A stretch of 22,785 nucleotides of DNA from Bacteroidales bacterium M8 (GCA_001689495.1 LUJS01000005.1:1-22785); one strand, 5' to 3'. Counted from the stretch's first letter, positions 6,348-15,465 are shown. Notes: generated from the letters alone by a model not told the origin. Numbers and translations are program-made.

Positions 6348-8333
6348 TCAGGCCTTGCGGGCGCGCATCGAGTCCCAGATGAGATAAATGATAAGGAGCG
6401 AATAGACGACGAGACCGGCCCACTGGCTCGAGATTGCAGACATGCCGCTCTCGTATTCGAATCCGAGGAAGCGTGTCAGTGCCGCGAATACGCCGAACAG
6501 TGCGCCGCCGGCGATAAGGCCTGATGATATGAGCGTGCCGCGGTCCATTCGTGCCGAGTTGAGGGCCTTGTCCTTTGATCTCGTGCTGACAAACCACGAG
6601 ATGGCGCCGCCGACGAGCAGGGGCGTGTTGAGCGAGAGAGGGATGAACATGCCGAGGCAGAATGCCAGTGCGGGCACGCCGAGCCAGTTGAGCAGCAGGG
6701 CGAGGACGGCACCGGTCATATAGAGTATCCACGGGGTGTCGCCGCCCATCATTAGGGGCTCGATGACTTTGGCCATGGCATTGGCCTGCGGTGCTATCAG
6801 GGCGTTCTCGCCCGTGAAGCCATAGACCTGATTGAGCAGGAGTATCACGCCACCGACGGTTGCGGCCGATACGAGCGTGCCGAGGAATTTCCAAGATTCC
6901 TGCTTGCGCGGTGTCGAGCCGAGCCAGTAGCCCACCTTGAGGTCGGTGACAAAACCACCTGCCATGGAGAGCGCGGTGCAGACCACGCCGCCGATTACCA
7001 TAGACGCCACGATGCCCGAGGTGCCGTTGAGGCCGATGCCGACAAAGATGGCCGATGCGATGATCAGGGTCATCAGCGTCATGCCCGAGACGGGGTTGGA
7101 GCCCACGATGGCTATGGCGTTGGCGGCCACGGTCGTGAAGAGGAATGCAATGACCGTAACCACGATCCAAGCCACGAGAGCCTGCCAGAAGGTGTCGATG
7201 ACGCCGGCCCAGAAGAAGATGAGTACGGCAGCGAGAGCGAGAACGATGAAGAAGACGATGTGCTTCATCGAAATGTCCGTCTGCCAGCGCACTGTCTTCT
7301 GTGTCGAGGCATTGCCCTTGAGCTCGCGTCCGGCAAGGCCGACTGCATCGCGGATGATGGGCCACGACTTGATGATGCCGATGATGCCGGCCATGGCGAT
7401 GCCGCCGATGCCGATGAGTCGGGCATAGTCGCCGAAAATCTCATTGGGGCTAAGTGCCTGTATCTCTGCGGCTCCATATGTGCCCATAAGGGGAATAAGA
7501 ACCCACCACACGAACAGCGAACCGGCAAAGATGATGAATGCGTATCGCAGTCCGATGATGTATCCCAGACCCAGTACGGCCGCGCCCGTGTTGCAGCTCA
7601 TGGCCAGCTTGGTCTTCTCGGCCAGCGCCTGACCCCAGCCTGTGGCGAGGGTGTTGAGCGTCCCTGCCCAGAAACCGAACGTCTCGACAACATAGTCGTA
7701 GATGCCGCCTATCAGCGAGGCGATTACAAGCGTCTTGGCCTGACCGTCATCCTCGCCTCCTTTGTTGATGCCGCTTGCCAGCACCTGAGTGGTGGCGGTG
7801 GCTTCGGGGAAGGGGTACTTGCCGTGCATGTCCTTGACGAAATACTTGCGGAAAGGCACGAAGAAGAGTATGCCGAGTATGCCGCCGAGCAGCGAGCTGA
7901 AGAATATCTGGAAAAAGTTGACCGAGATTTCGGGATACTTGGCCTGAAGTATGTAGAGGGCGGGCAGGGTGAAGATTGCTCCGGCGACGATGACGCCCGA
8001 GCAGGCGCCTATCGACTGGATCATTACGTTCTGGCCCAGCGGATTCTCCTTCTTGGCCCATTTGGAGCAACCAACGGCGATGATGGCGATGGGTATCGCG
8101 GCCTCGAACACCTGACCGACCTTGAGGCCGAGGTATGCCGCGGCGGCGCTGAATATTACGGCCAGAACCAGACCGAGCGTGACGGAGTAGGGTGTCACCT
8201 CGGCATAGTCGCGGGCCGGGTGCATGATGGGCCGATAGTTCTCTCCTTCGCCCAGTTCCCTGAACGCATTTTCCGGCAATTCAAGCGGATCGGCATCACG
8301 CAGGATCTCTTCTTGATTTACTTTTTCAGACAT
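6348..8333 (-). CDS. OPT-family oligopeptide transporter
   Basis: This 661-residue polytopic inner-membrane protein has more than a dozen hydrophobic segments, beginning with SVTLGLVLAVIFSAAAAYLG at about residue 50. The soluble N-terminus, the YRPIMHP stretch and the DMHGKYPFPEATATTQVL segment (about residues 167-185) are characteristic of the bacterial branch of the OPT family, which imports oligopeptides or metal chelates using the proton gradient. Its length is typical of the family. It begins 36 bases after the lysA stop with no -7 element or terminator between, so it is probably co-transcribed with lysC and lysA. The cargo cannot be read from the sequence; a peptide related to lysine or diaminopimelate supply is an inference from context. 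Confidence 0.88.
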   Translation of the reverse strand: MSEKVNQEEILRDADPLELPENAFRELGEGENYRPIMHPARDYAEVTPYSVTLGLVLAVIFSAAAAYLGLKVGQVFEAAIPIAIIAVGCSKWAKKENPLGQNVMIQSIGACSGVIVAGAIFTLPALYILQAKYPEISVNFFQIFFSSLLGGILGILFFVPFRKYFVKDMHGKYPFPEATATTQVLASGINKGGEDDGQAKTLVIASLIGGIYDYVVETFGFWAGTLNTLATGWGQALAEKTKLAMSCNTGAAVLGLGYIIGLRYAFIIFAGSLFVWWVLIPLMGTYGAAEIQALSPNEIFGDYARLIGIGGIAMAGIIGIIKSWPIIRDAVGLAGRELKGNASTQKTVRWQTDISMKHIVFFIVLALAAVLIFFWAGVIDTFWQALVAWIVVTVIAFLFTTVAANAIAIVGSNPVSGMTLMTLIIASAIFVGIGLNGTSGIVASMVIGGVVCTALSMAGGFVTDLKVGYWLGSTPRKQESWKFLGTLVSAATVGGVILLLNQVYGFTGENALIAPQANAMAKVIEPLMMGGDTPWILYMTGAVLALLLNWLGVPALAFCLGMFIPLSLNTPLLVGGAISWFVSTRSKDKALNSARMDRGTLISSGLIAGGALFGVFAALTRFLGFEYESGMSAISSQWAGLVVYSLLIIYLIWDSMRARKA

Positions 8334-8369
8334 TTCTTAGTTGTGTGGTGATGAATGGTTTTTCTAGAA

Positions 8370-9521
8370 TTATTTTCCGTAGAGATAGGAGGAGGGGAGA
8401 GGCCTGCAGTTATATTGCGAGGCCATGATCTCGCCGTATGCTCCCGCCGAACGCAGGGCAAGGAGATCGCCGCGACGTATTGCCGGAAGCATCTCGCCCG
8501 TGCCGAAGACGTCTGACGACTCGCAGATCGGGCCCACCACGTCATAGTGGTGAAGCTCGCCCTCGGGCGACGAGAGATTCTCTATCTTGTGATGTGCGTT
8601 GTAGAGGGCGGGCCTGATGAGATCGGTCATGCCGGCATCGACTATGGCGAAACGCTTGGACGAGCCTTCCTTGACATATAGCACTCGGGTTATCAGCGAT
8701 CCGCACTGTGCCACGACCGAGCGGCCCAGCTCGAAGTGGACCTGCTGGCCCTGACGGAGATGCAGGTGGTTGCGGAAGGTCTTGAAATAGCTTTCGAAGT
8801 CGGGTATGGGGTGCCTGTCGGGGTCGGCATAGTCAATGCCGAGGCCGCCGCCGACATTTATGTGCTTCAGCTCGATACCTTTCTTCTCGAGGTCGGCCTG
8901 CAGGCGGTTGATGACCTCGCACAGCATGACGAACGGCTCTGTCTCGGTGATCTGCGACCCGATATGGAAGTGCAGTCCGGTCAGTTCGATCGCAGGGAGC
9001 GACCGGGCCAGCTCTATCACGGCGTCGAGGCGGTCGAGATTGATGCCGAATTTGTTTTCGGCAAGGCCGGTGGTGATGTATTCGTGGGTATGGGCGTCGA
9101 TGTCGGGATTGACTCTCAGCGCGATTGTCGCCTTCTTGCCCATGCCCGATGCTATCTCGTCGATGACCATGAGCTCGGCCGTCGACTCGACGTTGAAGCA
9201 TCCGATGCCCTCCTCGAGCGCCATGATGATTTCGGCGTCGGTCTTGCCGACGCCGGCAAACACGATGTCCGAATTCCTGAATCCGGCCTCGAGGGCCGCG
9301 CGTATCTCGCCTCCGCTCACCGCATCGACACCCAGACCCGCAGCCTGTATGCGGCGCAGTATGCCGGGGTTGGCGTTGGCCTTGACGGCATAATGCACCC
9401 TGAAACGGTCGTCGCGTGCGGTGCGCTTGATCTCGCTGAGCGTGCGGTCGAGCAGGTTGAGGTCGTAGAAATAGAAAGGAGTGGCTATGTCGCGGAACTC
9501 CTGCAGGGGGAATCTTGTCAT
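8370..9521 (-). CDS. lysA: Diaminopimelate decarboxylase
   Basis: This 383-residue PLP-dependent fold-III decarboxylase catalyses the last step of lysine synthesis, meso-diaminopimelate to L-lysine plus CO2. The PLP lysine is K47 in HYAVKANANP. HFHIGSQI (184-191) and the glycine-rich phosphate-binding loop NVGGGLGIDY (222-231) follow, and C333 in GPICESSD supplies the partner-subunit active-site cysteine. The protein is somewhat shorter than the common 400-420 residues, but no core motif is missing. Its ATG overlaps the lysC stop by four bases (ATGA), so the two are translationally coupled. Confidence 0.93.
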   Translation of the reverse strand: MTRFPLQEFRDIATPFYFYDLNLLDRTLSEIKRTARDDRFRVHYAVKANANPGILRRIQAAGLGVDAVSGGEIRAALEAGFRNSDIVFAGVGKTDAEIIMALEEGIGCFNVESTAELMVIDEIASGMGKKATIALRVNPDIDAHTHEYITTGLAENKFGINLDRLDAVIELARSLPAIELTGLHFHIGSQITETEPFVMLCEVINRLQADLEKKGIELKHINVGGGLGIDYADPDRHPIPDFESYFKTFRNHLHLRQGQQVHFELGRSVVAQCGSLITRVLYVKEGSSKRFAIVDAGMTDLIRPALYNAHHKIENLSSPEGELHHYDVVGPICESSDVFGTGEMLPAIRRGDLLALRSAGAYGEIMASQYNCRPLPSSYLYGK

Positions 9522-10846
9522 GCCTCCGGGTCGTTGAAAAGTTTACGGCTCAGAAGTTTCAGAGCTTTGATCTTGTCCTCTTGACGTATCAGGAACGATA
9601 TGTTGAAGTTAGAGCCACCGTATGAGATCATGCGCACGGGTATGTCGGCAAGAGCCTCGACGGCGCGTGCCTCGTATCCGGTGTTGGTCCACTCCATGTT
9701 GCCGACGACGGCGATGATGACCATGTTCTTGTCTACGGTCACGGTGCCAAACTGCTTGAGCTCGTCGACAATCTCGGGCAGGTAGCGGTCAGAGTCGATT
9801 GAGAGCGACACGCCCACCTCGCTGGTGGCGATCATGTCGATGGGGGTCTTGTATTTCTCGAACGTCTCGAAGACGCGGGTCAGGAATCCGTATGCCAGCA
9901 ACATGCGCGAGCTCTTGATCTTGATGGCTATCACGTTGTCCTTGGCGGCGACGGCCTTGATGGAGGGTTCTGCTATATTGTTGTATATCAGCGTGCCCTT
10001 GGCCTCGGGCTGCATAGTGTTGAGCAGGCGCACCGGTATGTTGTTGACCTTGGCGGGCAACACGCAGGTGGGATGGAGTATCTTTGCACCGAAATAAGCC
10101 AGCTCGGCGGCCTCCTCGTAGTGCAGTTCGCCCACGGGCTTGGTGCCCTCGACAAAGCGGGGGTCATTGTTGTGCATGCCGTCGATGTCTGTCCATATCT
10201 CTATCTCGTCGGCCTCGATGGCGGCGCCGATCAGCGATGCGGTGTAGTCGCTGCCGCCACGCTGCAGGTTGTCGACCTCGCCTGTTGAGTTGCGGCAGAT
10301 GAAACCTTGGGTGACAAAGATGTCGGCATCCATGTATTTGTCGAGCAGCGGCTGCAGGTGCAGCTGGATGTGCTGCATGTCGGGCTCGCTGTTCTGGCCG
10401 GTCTTCATGAAGTCGAGTGCGGGAAGAGCCTCGGCATATATGCCTCGCTCGTTGAGCAGGATGGTCATCATGGCCACGCTCATTATCTCGCCCTGTGCAA
10501 GAATGATTTTCTCCTCGACCTCGGTGAATGTCTCGCGCGAGGTGAACGAGCGTATGTAGTTGAAGCATGCCTTGATTTCCTTGAGGGCACGCTCGCGGCT
10601 CTCGTGCTTGTCGTAGAGCTGGGCAATTGTCTTGAGATATTTGGACTCGAGGAGGTTGATTGTCTCCTTGGCGCCGTTGATGTTGCGCTTATAGAGATAT
10701 TCGGCTATCTCGACCAGCGTGTTGGTGGTGCCGGACATGGCCGAGAGGACGATGATGTTGCGGCCACGGTCGGCTACGAGAGAAGCGACGTGGCGGATTC
10801 TTTCTGCGGATCCTACTGAGGTTCCTCCAAACTTTAATACTTTCAT
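9518..10846 (-). CDS. lysC: Aspartate kinase (monofunctional, ACT domains)
   Basis: This 442-residue aspartokinase phosphorylates L-aspartate in the first step of the lysine/diaminopimelate/threonine/methionine pathway. The N-terminal amino-acid kinase domain starts with KVLKFGGTSVGS, and the nucleotide/aspartate site FVEGTKPVGELHYEEAAELA and GGSDYTASLIGAA are present. Two C-terminal ACT regions (about residues 300-440) suggest allosteric feedback, probably by lysine given the operon partner (inference). I chose the ATG at 10846; a longer reading frame to 10903 runs through the promoter. A well-formed promoter lies just upstream, and the gene overlaps lysA by four bases. Confidence 0.93.
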   Translation of the reverse strand: MKVLKFGGTSVGSAERIRHVASLVADRGRNIIVLSAMSGTTNTLVEIAEYLYKRNINGAKETINLLESKYLKTIAQLYDKHESRERALKEIKACFNYIRSFTSRETFTEVEEKIILAQGEIMSVAMMTILLNERGIYAEALPALDFMKTGQNSEPDMQHIQLHLQPLLDKYMDADIFVTQGFICRNSTGEVDNLQRGGSDYTASLIGAAIEADEIEIWTDIDGMHNNDPRFVEGTKPVGELHYEEAAELAYFGAKILHPTCVLPAKVNNIPVRLLNTMQPEAKGTLIYNNIAEPSIKAVAAKDNVIAIKIKSSRMLLAYGFLTRVFETFEKYKTPIDMIATSEVGVSLSIDSDRYLPEIVDELKQFGTVTVDKNMVIIAVVGNMEWTNTGYEARAVEALADIPVRMISYGGSNFNISFLIRQEDKIKALKLLSRKLFNDPEA

Positions 10847-10870
10847 CCTTAAATCTGAAAAATTTGGGGT

Positions 10871-10900
10871 CAAAGGTACGAAAAATTGCTGAAATCTCAA
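10871..10900 (-). promoter_or_regulatory. Promoter of lysC-lysA-OPT
   Basis: On the minus strand a TTG (-33; 10898-10900) is separated by exactly 19 bases from TACCTTTG (-7; 10871-10878), a full match to the Bacteroidota housekeeping consensus. The predicted start site is about 20 bases before the lysC ATG. No lysine riboswitch or leader peptide fits in this short leader. Confidence 0.8.
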
Positions 10901-10914
10901 CAATGATAGCCCTG

Positions 10915-12969
10915 TTATTTTGCGGACATTCGTTTCAACAGATTGTATGAGGGTACGATGCCGAGGCTGCCGGCCTTGCTGAGGTCGCTGAATGCGGCGT
11001 CCTTGTTGCCGAGGGTCAGGTAGACATAGCCGCGGTTGTAGTATGCCTCGCCGAAGTCGGGCTTGAGCTCGATGGCCCTCGACAAGGCCAGCAGGGCAGA
11101 GGTATAATCACCCTCGGAGGCGAGAATGACACCCTTGTTATAGTGGGCTATGGGCATCAGGGGCGACAGCTCGATGACCTTGTCGAGGTCGGCGAGTGCC
11201 GTACGCGCGCCTCCGCTGCCGGCGGGGACGGGGGCGAGGCGGTCGTTGCCTTCGGCGATTCTCGGAGTCCTCGACAGCAGATACTCGGCGTTGGCGCGGA
11301 CAAGATATGCCAGCGTGAAGTCGGGCGTCAGCGCGATGGCCCTGTTGAGGTCGGCAATGGCGCTCTCATAATCGCGCAGGGTCATGAAGTCCATTGCGCG
11401 CCCGAGGAAGTCGATGGCACGAGGCGTGTGGCCGGCCAGATAGCTGTTGTAATAGCTGACCGACTCGAAGTGGCGTCGGGCGGTCTCCTCGTCGGTGGTG
11501 GCGGGCTCGTGGTTGGTGACCTGAAGCAGGAAACGCAACGCCCTCGTGGCATTGATCTCGTCCACCTCCTTGAGATAGTCGCCGCTGAGCTTAAGCTCGG
11601 TGGGTGACGTGTAATGTGTGATGGCAAAGATTGGCTCGAGTTCGATGTTGATGTTCCTGTCCTGAACCTTGCCACGGATCTCCTTGCTGTTGAACACCTG
11701 CTCGGGGCGGCTGTTGTCCGAGATGGTCGAGAGAGAGCTGAATCTCCTTTTGACCTGTTCCTGAGTCTCCTCGTGCCTTGCCGGGGCGGAGTTTGCCGCA
11801 AGCTCCTCTCCACCGGCAGCGACGCTATCTGCCACGACGGTCTCGTCGGCCTTGGCGAAGCGTCCGGCGGGGTCGAGCTGGACTTTGGTCTGCGCGAGCG
11901 CGAGGGATTTGTTGTAATCCTTTTCGGCTCCACGCATGTCCCCCTTGCGACGCTTGGCGTCATAGCGGACGAAATATGCGGCGGCGAAATCCGGGAAAAC
12001 CTCGATGAGCTTGTCGAGATCGGCCACGGCACGGTCTATCTGTCCTGTCTCCGAGAGGATTATGGCCCTGTTGTATAGGGCCTTGTAGTCCTCGGGGTCG
12101 AGCGCAAGCACCCGCGAGAAGTCGGTGATGGCCTTGTTGTTGTCGTGAACCTCGGCTCTGAGCAGACCGCGGTTGAATATGGCCATCGTGTTGTTGGGGT
12201 CGAGCTGGAGGGCATAGTCATAGTCGGCGAACGCGCCGTTGAAATCGTCGGTCATGTAACGCAGGTAAGCGCGGTTGATGAAGAAGCCCGGATACTGAGG
12301 CTGGAGCTTTATGGCCTGATTCATATCCTCGAGCGCCGCGGCATAGTCGCCGTGCGAGTTGATGGCTATGTCTGCGCGCATGATGTAGCCGTTGACGGCA
12401 TTATGGTTGATTTTCAGTGCATTCTCAATATCCTCCTTTGCCCCGACGGTGTCCTTGAGCTCAAGGCGCAGGCGTGCGCGTCCCAAATAGCCTCCGTCGA
12501 AAGAGGGGAAACGCCTCAGCAGATATGTATAGGTCGAGTCGGCTCCCGCGAGGTCATTGACATCCTGCTGTGCGTTGGCCTTGTTGTAGAGGAGACCGCG
12601 CGAGTCGGGCAGCATCTCGAGGGCCTTGTCATAATCGCCTATGGCCTCGCGTGTCTTGCCAAGATTCTGCCGCGCCACGCCGCGCACCTCCCATGCGTCG
12701 ACAATGAAGGGGTTGAGCTCGAGAGCCTTTGAGGCATCCTGCTCGGCTCCGATGTAATCGTCGAGGTTGAGCTTGGCGACCGAACGCAGAAAGTATGGCT
12801 TGGCAAGATAGGGTTTGGCGTTGATGACCCGGTTGAAATATTGTATCGAAAGGACATAATCCTCGAAATAGAGGTTGTTCTGTCCGATTCTCATCACCTG
12901 CTCGGTGTTGATCTGCCCCCTGACGGCAAACGGTAAGGACAGGAGCAAAAATATGATGATTGAACGCAT
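10915..12969 (-). CDS. Exported tetratricopeptide repeat protein
   Basis: This 684-residue protein carries a signal peptide (about residues 1-18, IIIFLLLSLPFAVRG) followed by two blocks of TPRs. The first block (about 22-365) contains roughly ten repeats with the expected pattern, for example AIGDYDKALEMLPDS, AITDFSRVLALDPED and AVADLDKLIEVFPDF. A non-TPR linker (about 370-470) follows, then a second block of about four repeats up to the C-terminus (AIADLNRAIALTPDF, ALLALSRAIELKPDF). It is probably a periplasmic or outer-envelope scaffold. No catalytic domain is seen, and homologues are known simply as TPR proteins in Bacteroidales. It is monocistronic, divergent from the VanX-like gene, with about 60 bases of leader after its -7 element. 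Confidence 0.88.
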   Translation of the reverse strand: MRSIIIFLLLSLPFAVRGQINTEQVMRIGQNNLYFEDYVLSIQYFNRVINAKPYLAKPYFLRSVAKLNLDDYIGAEQDASKALELNPFIVDAWEVRGVARQNLGKTREAIGDYDKALEMLPDSRGLLYNKANAQQDVNDLAGADSTYTYLLRRFPSFDGGYLGRARLRLELKDTVGAKEDIENALKINHNAVNGYIMRADIAINSHGDYAAALEDMNQAIKLQPQYPGFFINRAYLRYMTDDFNGAFADYDYALQLDPNNTMAIFNRGLLRAEVHDNNKAITDFSRVLALDPEDYKALYNRAIILSETGQIDRAVADLDKLIEVFPDFAAAYFVRYDAKRRKGDMRGAEKDYNKSLALAQTKVQLDPAGRFAKADETVVADSVAAGGEELAANSAPARHEETQEQVKRRFSSLSTISDNSRPEQVFNSKEIRGKVQDRNINIELEPIFAITHYTSPTELKLSGDYLKEVDEINATRALRFLLQVTNHEPATTDEETARRHFESVSYYNSYLAGHTPRAIDFLGRAMDFMTLRDYESAIADLNRAIALTPDFTLAYLVRANAEYLLSRTPRIAEGNDRLAPVPAGSGGARTALADLDKVIELSPLMPIAHYNKGVILASEGDYTSALLALSRAIELKPDFGEAYYNRGYVYLTLGNKDAAFSDLSKAGSLGIVPSYNLLKRMSAK

Positions 12970-13031
12970 GTTGTCTGTGTCGGTAAATGTGGATGATTAC
13001 ATTGCCGTCCGTCGGCGGACGATAATCTTTG

Positions 13032-13039
13032 CAAAAGTA
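13032..13039 (-). promoter_or_regulatory. -7 element of the TPR protein gene
   Basis: TACTTTTG on the minus strand matches TAnnTTTG, about 62 bases before the TPR gene ATG. The divergent gene's -7 element lies only some 43 bases away, so the two promoters face back to back. Confidence 0.45.
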
Positions 13040-13081
13040 GTATTAAAAAGTGAGATGACTCGATATTTTAAGGATTTTTCA

Positions 13082-13089
13082 TAATTTTG
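13082..13089 (+). promoter_or_regulatory. -7 element of the VanX-like gene (possibly leaderless)
   Basis: TAATTTTG ends only four bases before the ATG at 13094. With the usual Bacteroidota spacing, transcription would begin at or within a base or two of the start codon. The trinucleotide at the -33 spacing is TCG rather than TTG. Confidence 0.5.
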
Positions 13090-13093
13090 CACC

Positions 13094-13771
13094 ATGATTA
13101 GAGTGTTCACGTTTCTTTTTTCTTTAATAATGACTGTTTCAACGGCTTTTGGTTTAGAATCACTCGACTCGGTGTTGTCCACGAGGGGCTATGTCGATGT
13201 CGCCGGCATCAGTCCTGACATAATTGTGCGGCTGATGTATGCCCGCGATGACAATTTCACCGGCCATGTCCTCTACAAGCCCGAGGTCCTCTCGCGTGCG
13301 TGGCTGCATCCCGATGCGGCACTCGCCTTGGGCAAGGCGCAGCGGATACTGTCTCGCGAGGCCCCGGGGACAAGGCTTCTTGTCAAGGATGCCGCAAGAC
13401 CGATGAGCGTGCAGCGCTCGATGTTCAATTCGGTCAAAGGGACCCCCAAGGCCCGCTATGTGGCCAATCCGGCCAAGGGTGGGGGGCTGCATAACTTCGG
13501 GCTTGCCGTCGACATAACCCTCGCCGATTCCGAAGGACGCGAGCTGCCCATGGGTACGCCCGTAGACCATCTTGGCGTCGAGGCCAACATAGACAAGGAG
13601 CAGCAGCTGGTACGGCAGGGCACTATCTCGGAGACCGAACGTCAGAACAGACTGTTGCTGCGCAGGGTGATGCGCGAGGCCGGATTCAGGACCATACGCA
13701 CCGAATGGTGGCATTTCAATCTCTGTCCGCTGTCAGTGGCACGTCAAAAATACAAGCTGATTGATTTTTGA
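13094..13771 (+). CDS. D-alanyl-D-alanine dipeptidase (VanX/DdpX-like, peptidase M15D)
   Basis: This 225-residue exported zinc dipeptidase has a signal peptide at residues 1-20 (MIRVFTFLFSLIMTVSTAFG). The VanX-type active site is complete: R102 in DAARPMS, zinc ligands H133 and D140 in LHNFGLAVD, the catalytic glutamate E204 and zinc ligand H207 in EWWHF. The family cleaves D-Ala-D-Ala. With a signal peptide and no vanA/vanH/vanS neighbours, a role in peptidoglycan turnover or D-Ala recovery in the periplasm is more likely than glycopeptide resistance (inference). The position two residues before H133 is Gly rather than the Ser common in the SxHxxGxAxD motif. No alternative Met preserves the signal peptide, so the start is firm. 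Confidence 0.88.
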   Translation: MIRVFTFLFSLIMTVSTAFGLESLDSVLSTRGYVDVAGISPDIIVRLMYARDDNFTGHVLYKPEVLSRAWLHPDAALALGKAQRILSREAPGTRLLVKDAARPMSVQRSMFNSVKGTPKARYVANPAKGGGLHNFGLAVDITLADSEGRELPMGTPVDHLGVEANIDKEQQLVRQGTISETERQNRLLLRRVMREAGFRTIRTEWWHFNLCPLSVARQKYKLIDF

Positions 13772-13790
13772 AGAATTTTTCGTAATTTTG
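13761..13790 (+). promoter_or_regulatory. Promoter of prfC
   Basis: TTG (13761-13763), 19 bases of spacer, then TAATTTTG (13783-13790) match the Bacteroidota consensus. The -33 element lies inside the last codons of the VanX-like gene, so prfC is transcribed independently although it follows closely. The predicted leader is about 20 bases. Confidence 0.75.
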
Positions 13791-13814
13791 CATCCTCAAA
13801 ATCAATCATAAGAC

Positions 13815-15392
13815 ATGTCCCTTCAAGAAGAAATCTCACGCAGGCGCACATTCGCCATCATATCGCACCCTGACGCGGGCAAGACCACGCTGACCGAGAA
13901 GCTGTTGCTGTTCGGTGGAGCCATTCACATAGCCGGTGCCGTCAAGTCCAACAAAATCAAGAAGACAGCGACATCAGACTGGATGGAGATAGAGAAACAG
14001 AGAGGTATCTCCGTGGCGACTTCGGTGATGGGTTTCAATTACGGGGACTACAAGATTAACATCCTTGACACCCCGGGCCATCAGGACTTCGCCGAGGACA
14101 CCTACCGAACCCTCACCGCGGTCGACTCCGTGATTATCGTGGTCGACGTGGCCAAGGGTGTCGAGAGGCAGACTCGTAAGCTGATGGAGGTGTGCCGCAT
14201 GCGCAACACTCCGGTCATCATCTTCGTCAACAAGCTCGACCGCGAGGGCCGTGACCCGTTTGATATTCTCGACGAGCTCGAGAGCGAGCTCCACATCAAG
14301 GTGCGCCCCCTCTCGTGGCCCATCAACATAGGCGAGCGTTTCAAGGGCGTGTATAACATCTATGAGTCATCGCTCGACCTCTTCACTCCCGACAAGCAGA
14401 GGGTGAGCGAGCGTGTCGAGATAGACTCGCTTCAGGATCCCCGCATCGACGAGGCCGTAGGCGAGGCCGACGCCGCCAAGCTGCGCGACGACATCGAGCT
14501 TATCGAGGGTGTCTATCCCGAGTTTGACAAGGCAGACTATCTGTCCGGACAGGTTGCTCCGGTGTTCTTCGGCTCGGCCCTCAATACGTTCGGCGTCAAG
14601 GAGCTGCTCGACTGTTTCGTCCAGATTGCTCCGGCTCCCCGCCCCGTCACAGCCGAGGAGAGGGTTGTCAATCCCGACGACGAGGGTTTCTCGGGATTCG
14701 TCTTCAAGATTCACGCCAACATGGACCCCAACCACCGCTCGTGCATCGCGTTTGTCAAGATCTGCTCGGGCAAGTTCGAGAGGAACGCACCCTACAGGCA
14801 CATACGCTCGAACAAGACGCTCAAGTTTGCGGCTCCGACTGCGTTCATGGCCCAGAAGAAGAACATCGTCGACGAGGCATATCCGGGCGACATTGTCGGC
14901 ATACCCGACACCGGCAACTTCAAGATCGGCGACACGCTGACTTCGGGCGAACTCCTGCATTTCAAGGGCCTGCCCAGTTTCTCGCCCGAGATGTTCAAGT
15001 ATATCGAGAACGCGGATCCCATGAAGGCCAAGCAGCTCGACAAGGGCGTGCAGCAGCTCATGGACGAGGGCGTGGCACAGTTGTTTGTCAATCAGTTCAA
15101 CGGCCGCAAGATCATCGGTACGGTTGGCCAGCTGCAGTTCGAGGTGATACAGTATCGACTCGAGCACGAATATGGAGCCCAGTGCCGCTGGGAGCCCATA
15201 TCTCTCTACAAGGCGTGCTGGATCGAGAGCGATGACCCCGAGGCGCTCGATGCCTTCAAGAAACGCAAGTATCAGTTCATGGCACTCGATCGGGAGGGGC
15301 GCGACGTGTTCCTTGCCGACTCACCCTATGTGCTCCAGATGGCGCAGAATGATTTCCCAAAAATCAGGTTCCATTTCTCAAGCGAGTTTTAG
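13815..15392 (+). CDS. prfC: Peptide chain release factor 3
   Basis: This 525-residue translational GTPase is RF3, which recycles RF1/RF2 from the ribosome after termination. The G domain shows G1 SHPDAGKTTL (about 17-26), the switch I region with KQRGISVATS, G3 DTPGHQDF and G4 NKLDREGRDP. The arrangement KTATSDWMEIEKQRGIS is characteristic of RF3 rather than EF-G, as is the overall length. The C-terminal domain ends with PKIRFHFSSEF. It has its own promoter upstream. The next gene starts 73 bases further with no -7 element visible, so read-through into the HD-domain gene is possible. Confidence 0.95.
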   Translation: MSLQEEISRRRTFAIISHPDAGKTTLTEKLLLFGGAIHIAGAVKSNKIKKTATSDWMEIEKQRGISVATSVMGFNYGDYKINILDTPGHQDFAEDTYRTLTAVDSVIIVVDVAKGVERQTRKLMEVCRMRNTPVIIFVNKLDREGRDPFDILDELESELHIKVRPLSWPINIGERFKGVYNIYESSLDLFTPDKQRVSERVEIDSLQDPRIDEAVGEADAAKLRDDIELIEGVYPEFDKADYLSGQVAPVFFGSALNTFGVKELLDCFVQIAPAPRPVTAEERVVNPDDEGFSGFVFKIHANMDPNHRSCIAFVKICSGKFERNAPYRHIRSNKTLKFAAPTAFMAQKKNIVDEAYPGDIVGIPDTGNFKIGDTLTSGELLHFKGLPSFSPEMFKYIENADPMKAKQLDKGVQQLMDEGVAQLFVNQFNGRKIIGTVGQLQFEVIQYRLEHEYGAQCRWEPISLYKACWIESDDPEALDAFKKRKYQFMALDREGRDVFLADSPYVLQMAQNDFPKIRFHFSSEF

Positions 15393-15465
15393 AATCAATC
15401 CGGAACTAAATCCTCGCCTCGGGCGTTCTTAAGATAAGTATTACAGCTCATCGCAATTACAGATT

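Noticed and set aside
7260..8351. Long plus-strand open frame (363 codons) opposite the OPT transporter.
   Set aside because: It is a mirror frame of a confidently identified membrane protein; the translation is rich in D, G and H without domain character.
10847..10914. Lysine riboswitch or attenuator upstream of lysC.
   Set aside because: The interval to the upstream gene is under 70 bases and is mostly promoter; there is no room for a lysine riboswitch and no lysine-rich leader peptide.
13094..13771. Glycopeptide-resistance determinant.
   Set aside because: Only the dipeptidase is present, it carries a signal peptide, and no vanH, ligase or regulatory pair is nearby.
15393..15465. Short GC hairpin (CGCC/GGCG around 15415-15425) as a prfC terminator.
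   Set aside because: The stem is only four bases with a tiny loop and a poor T tract, so it is not supportable.
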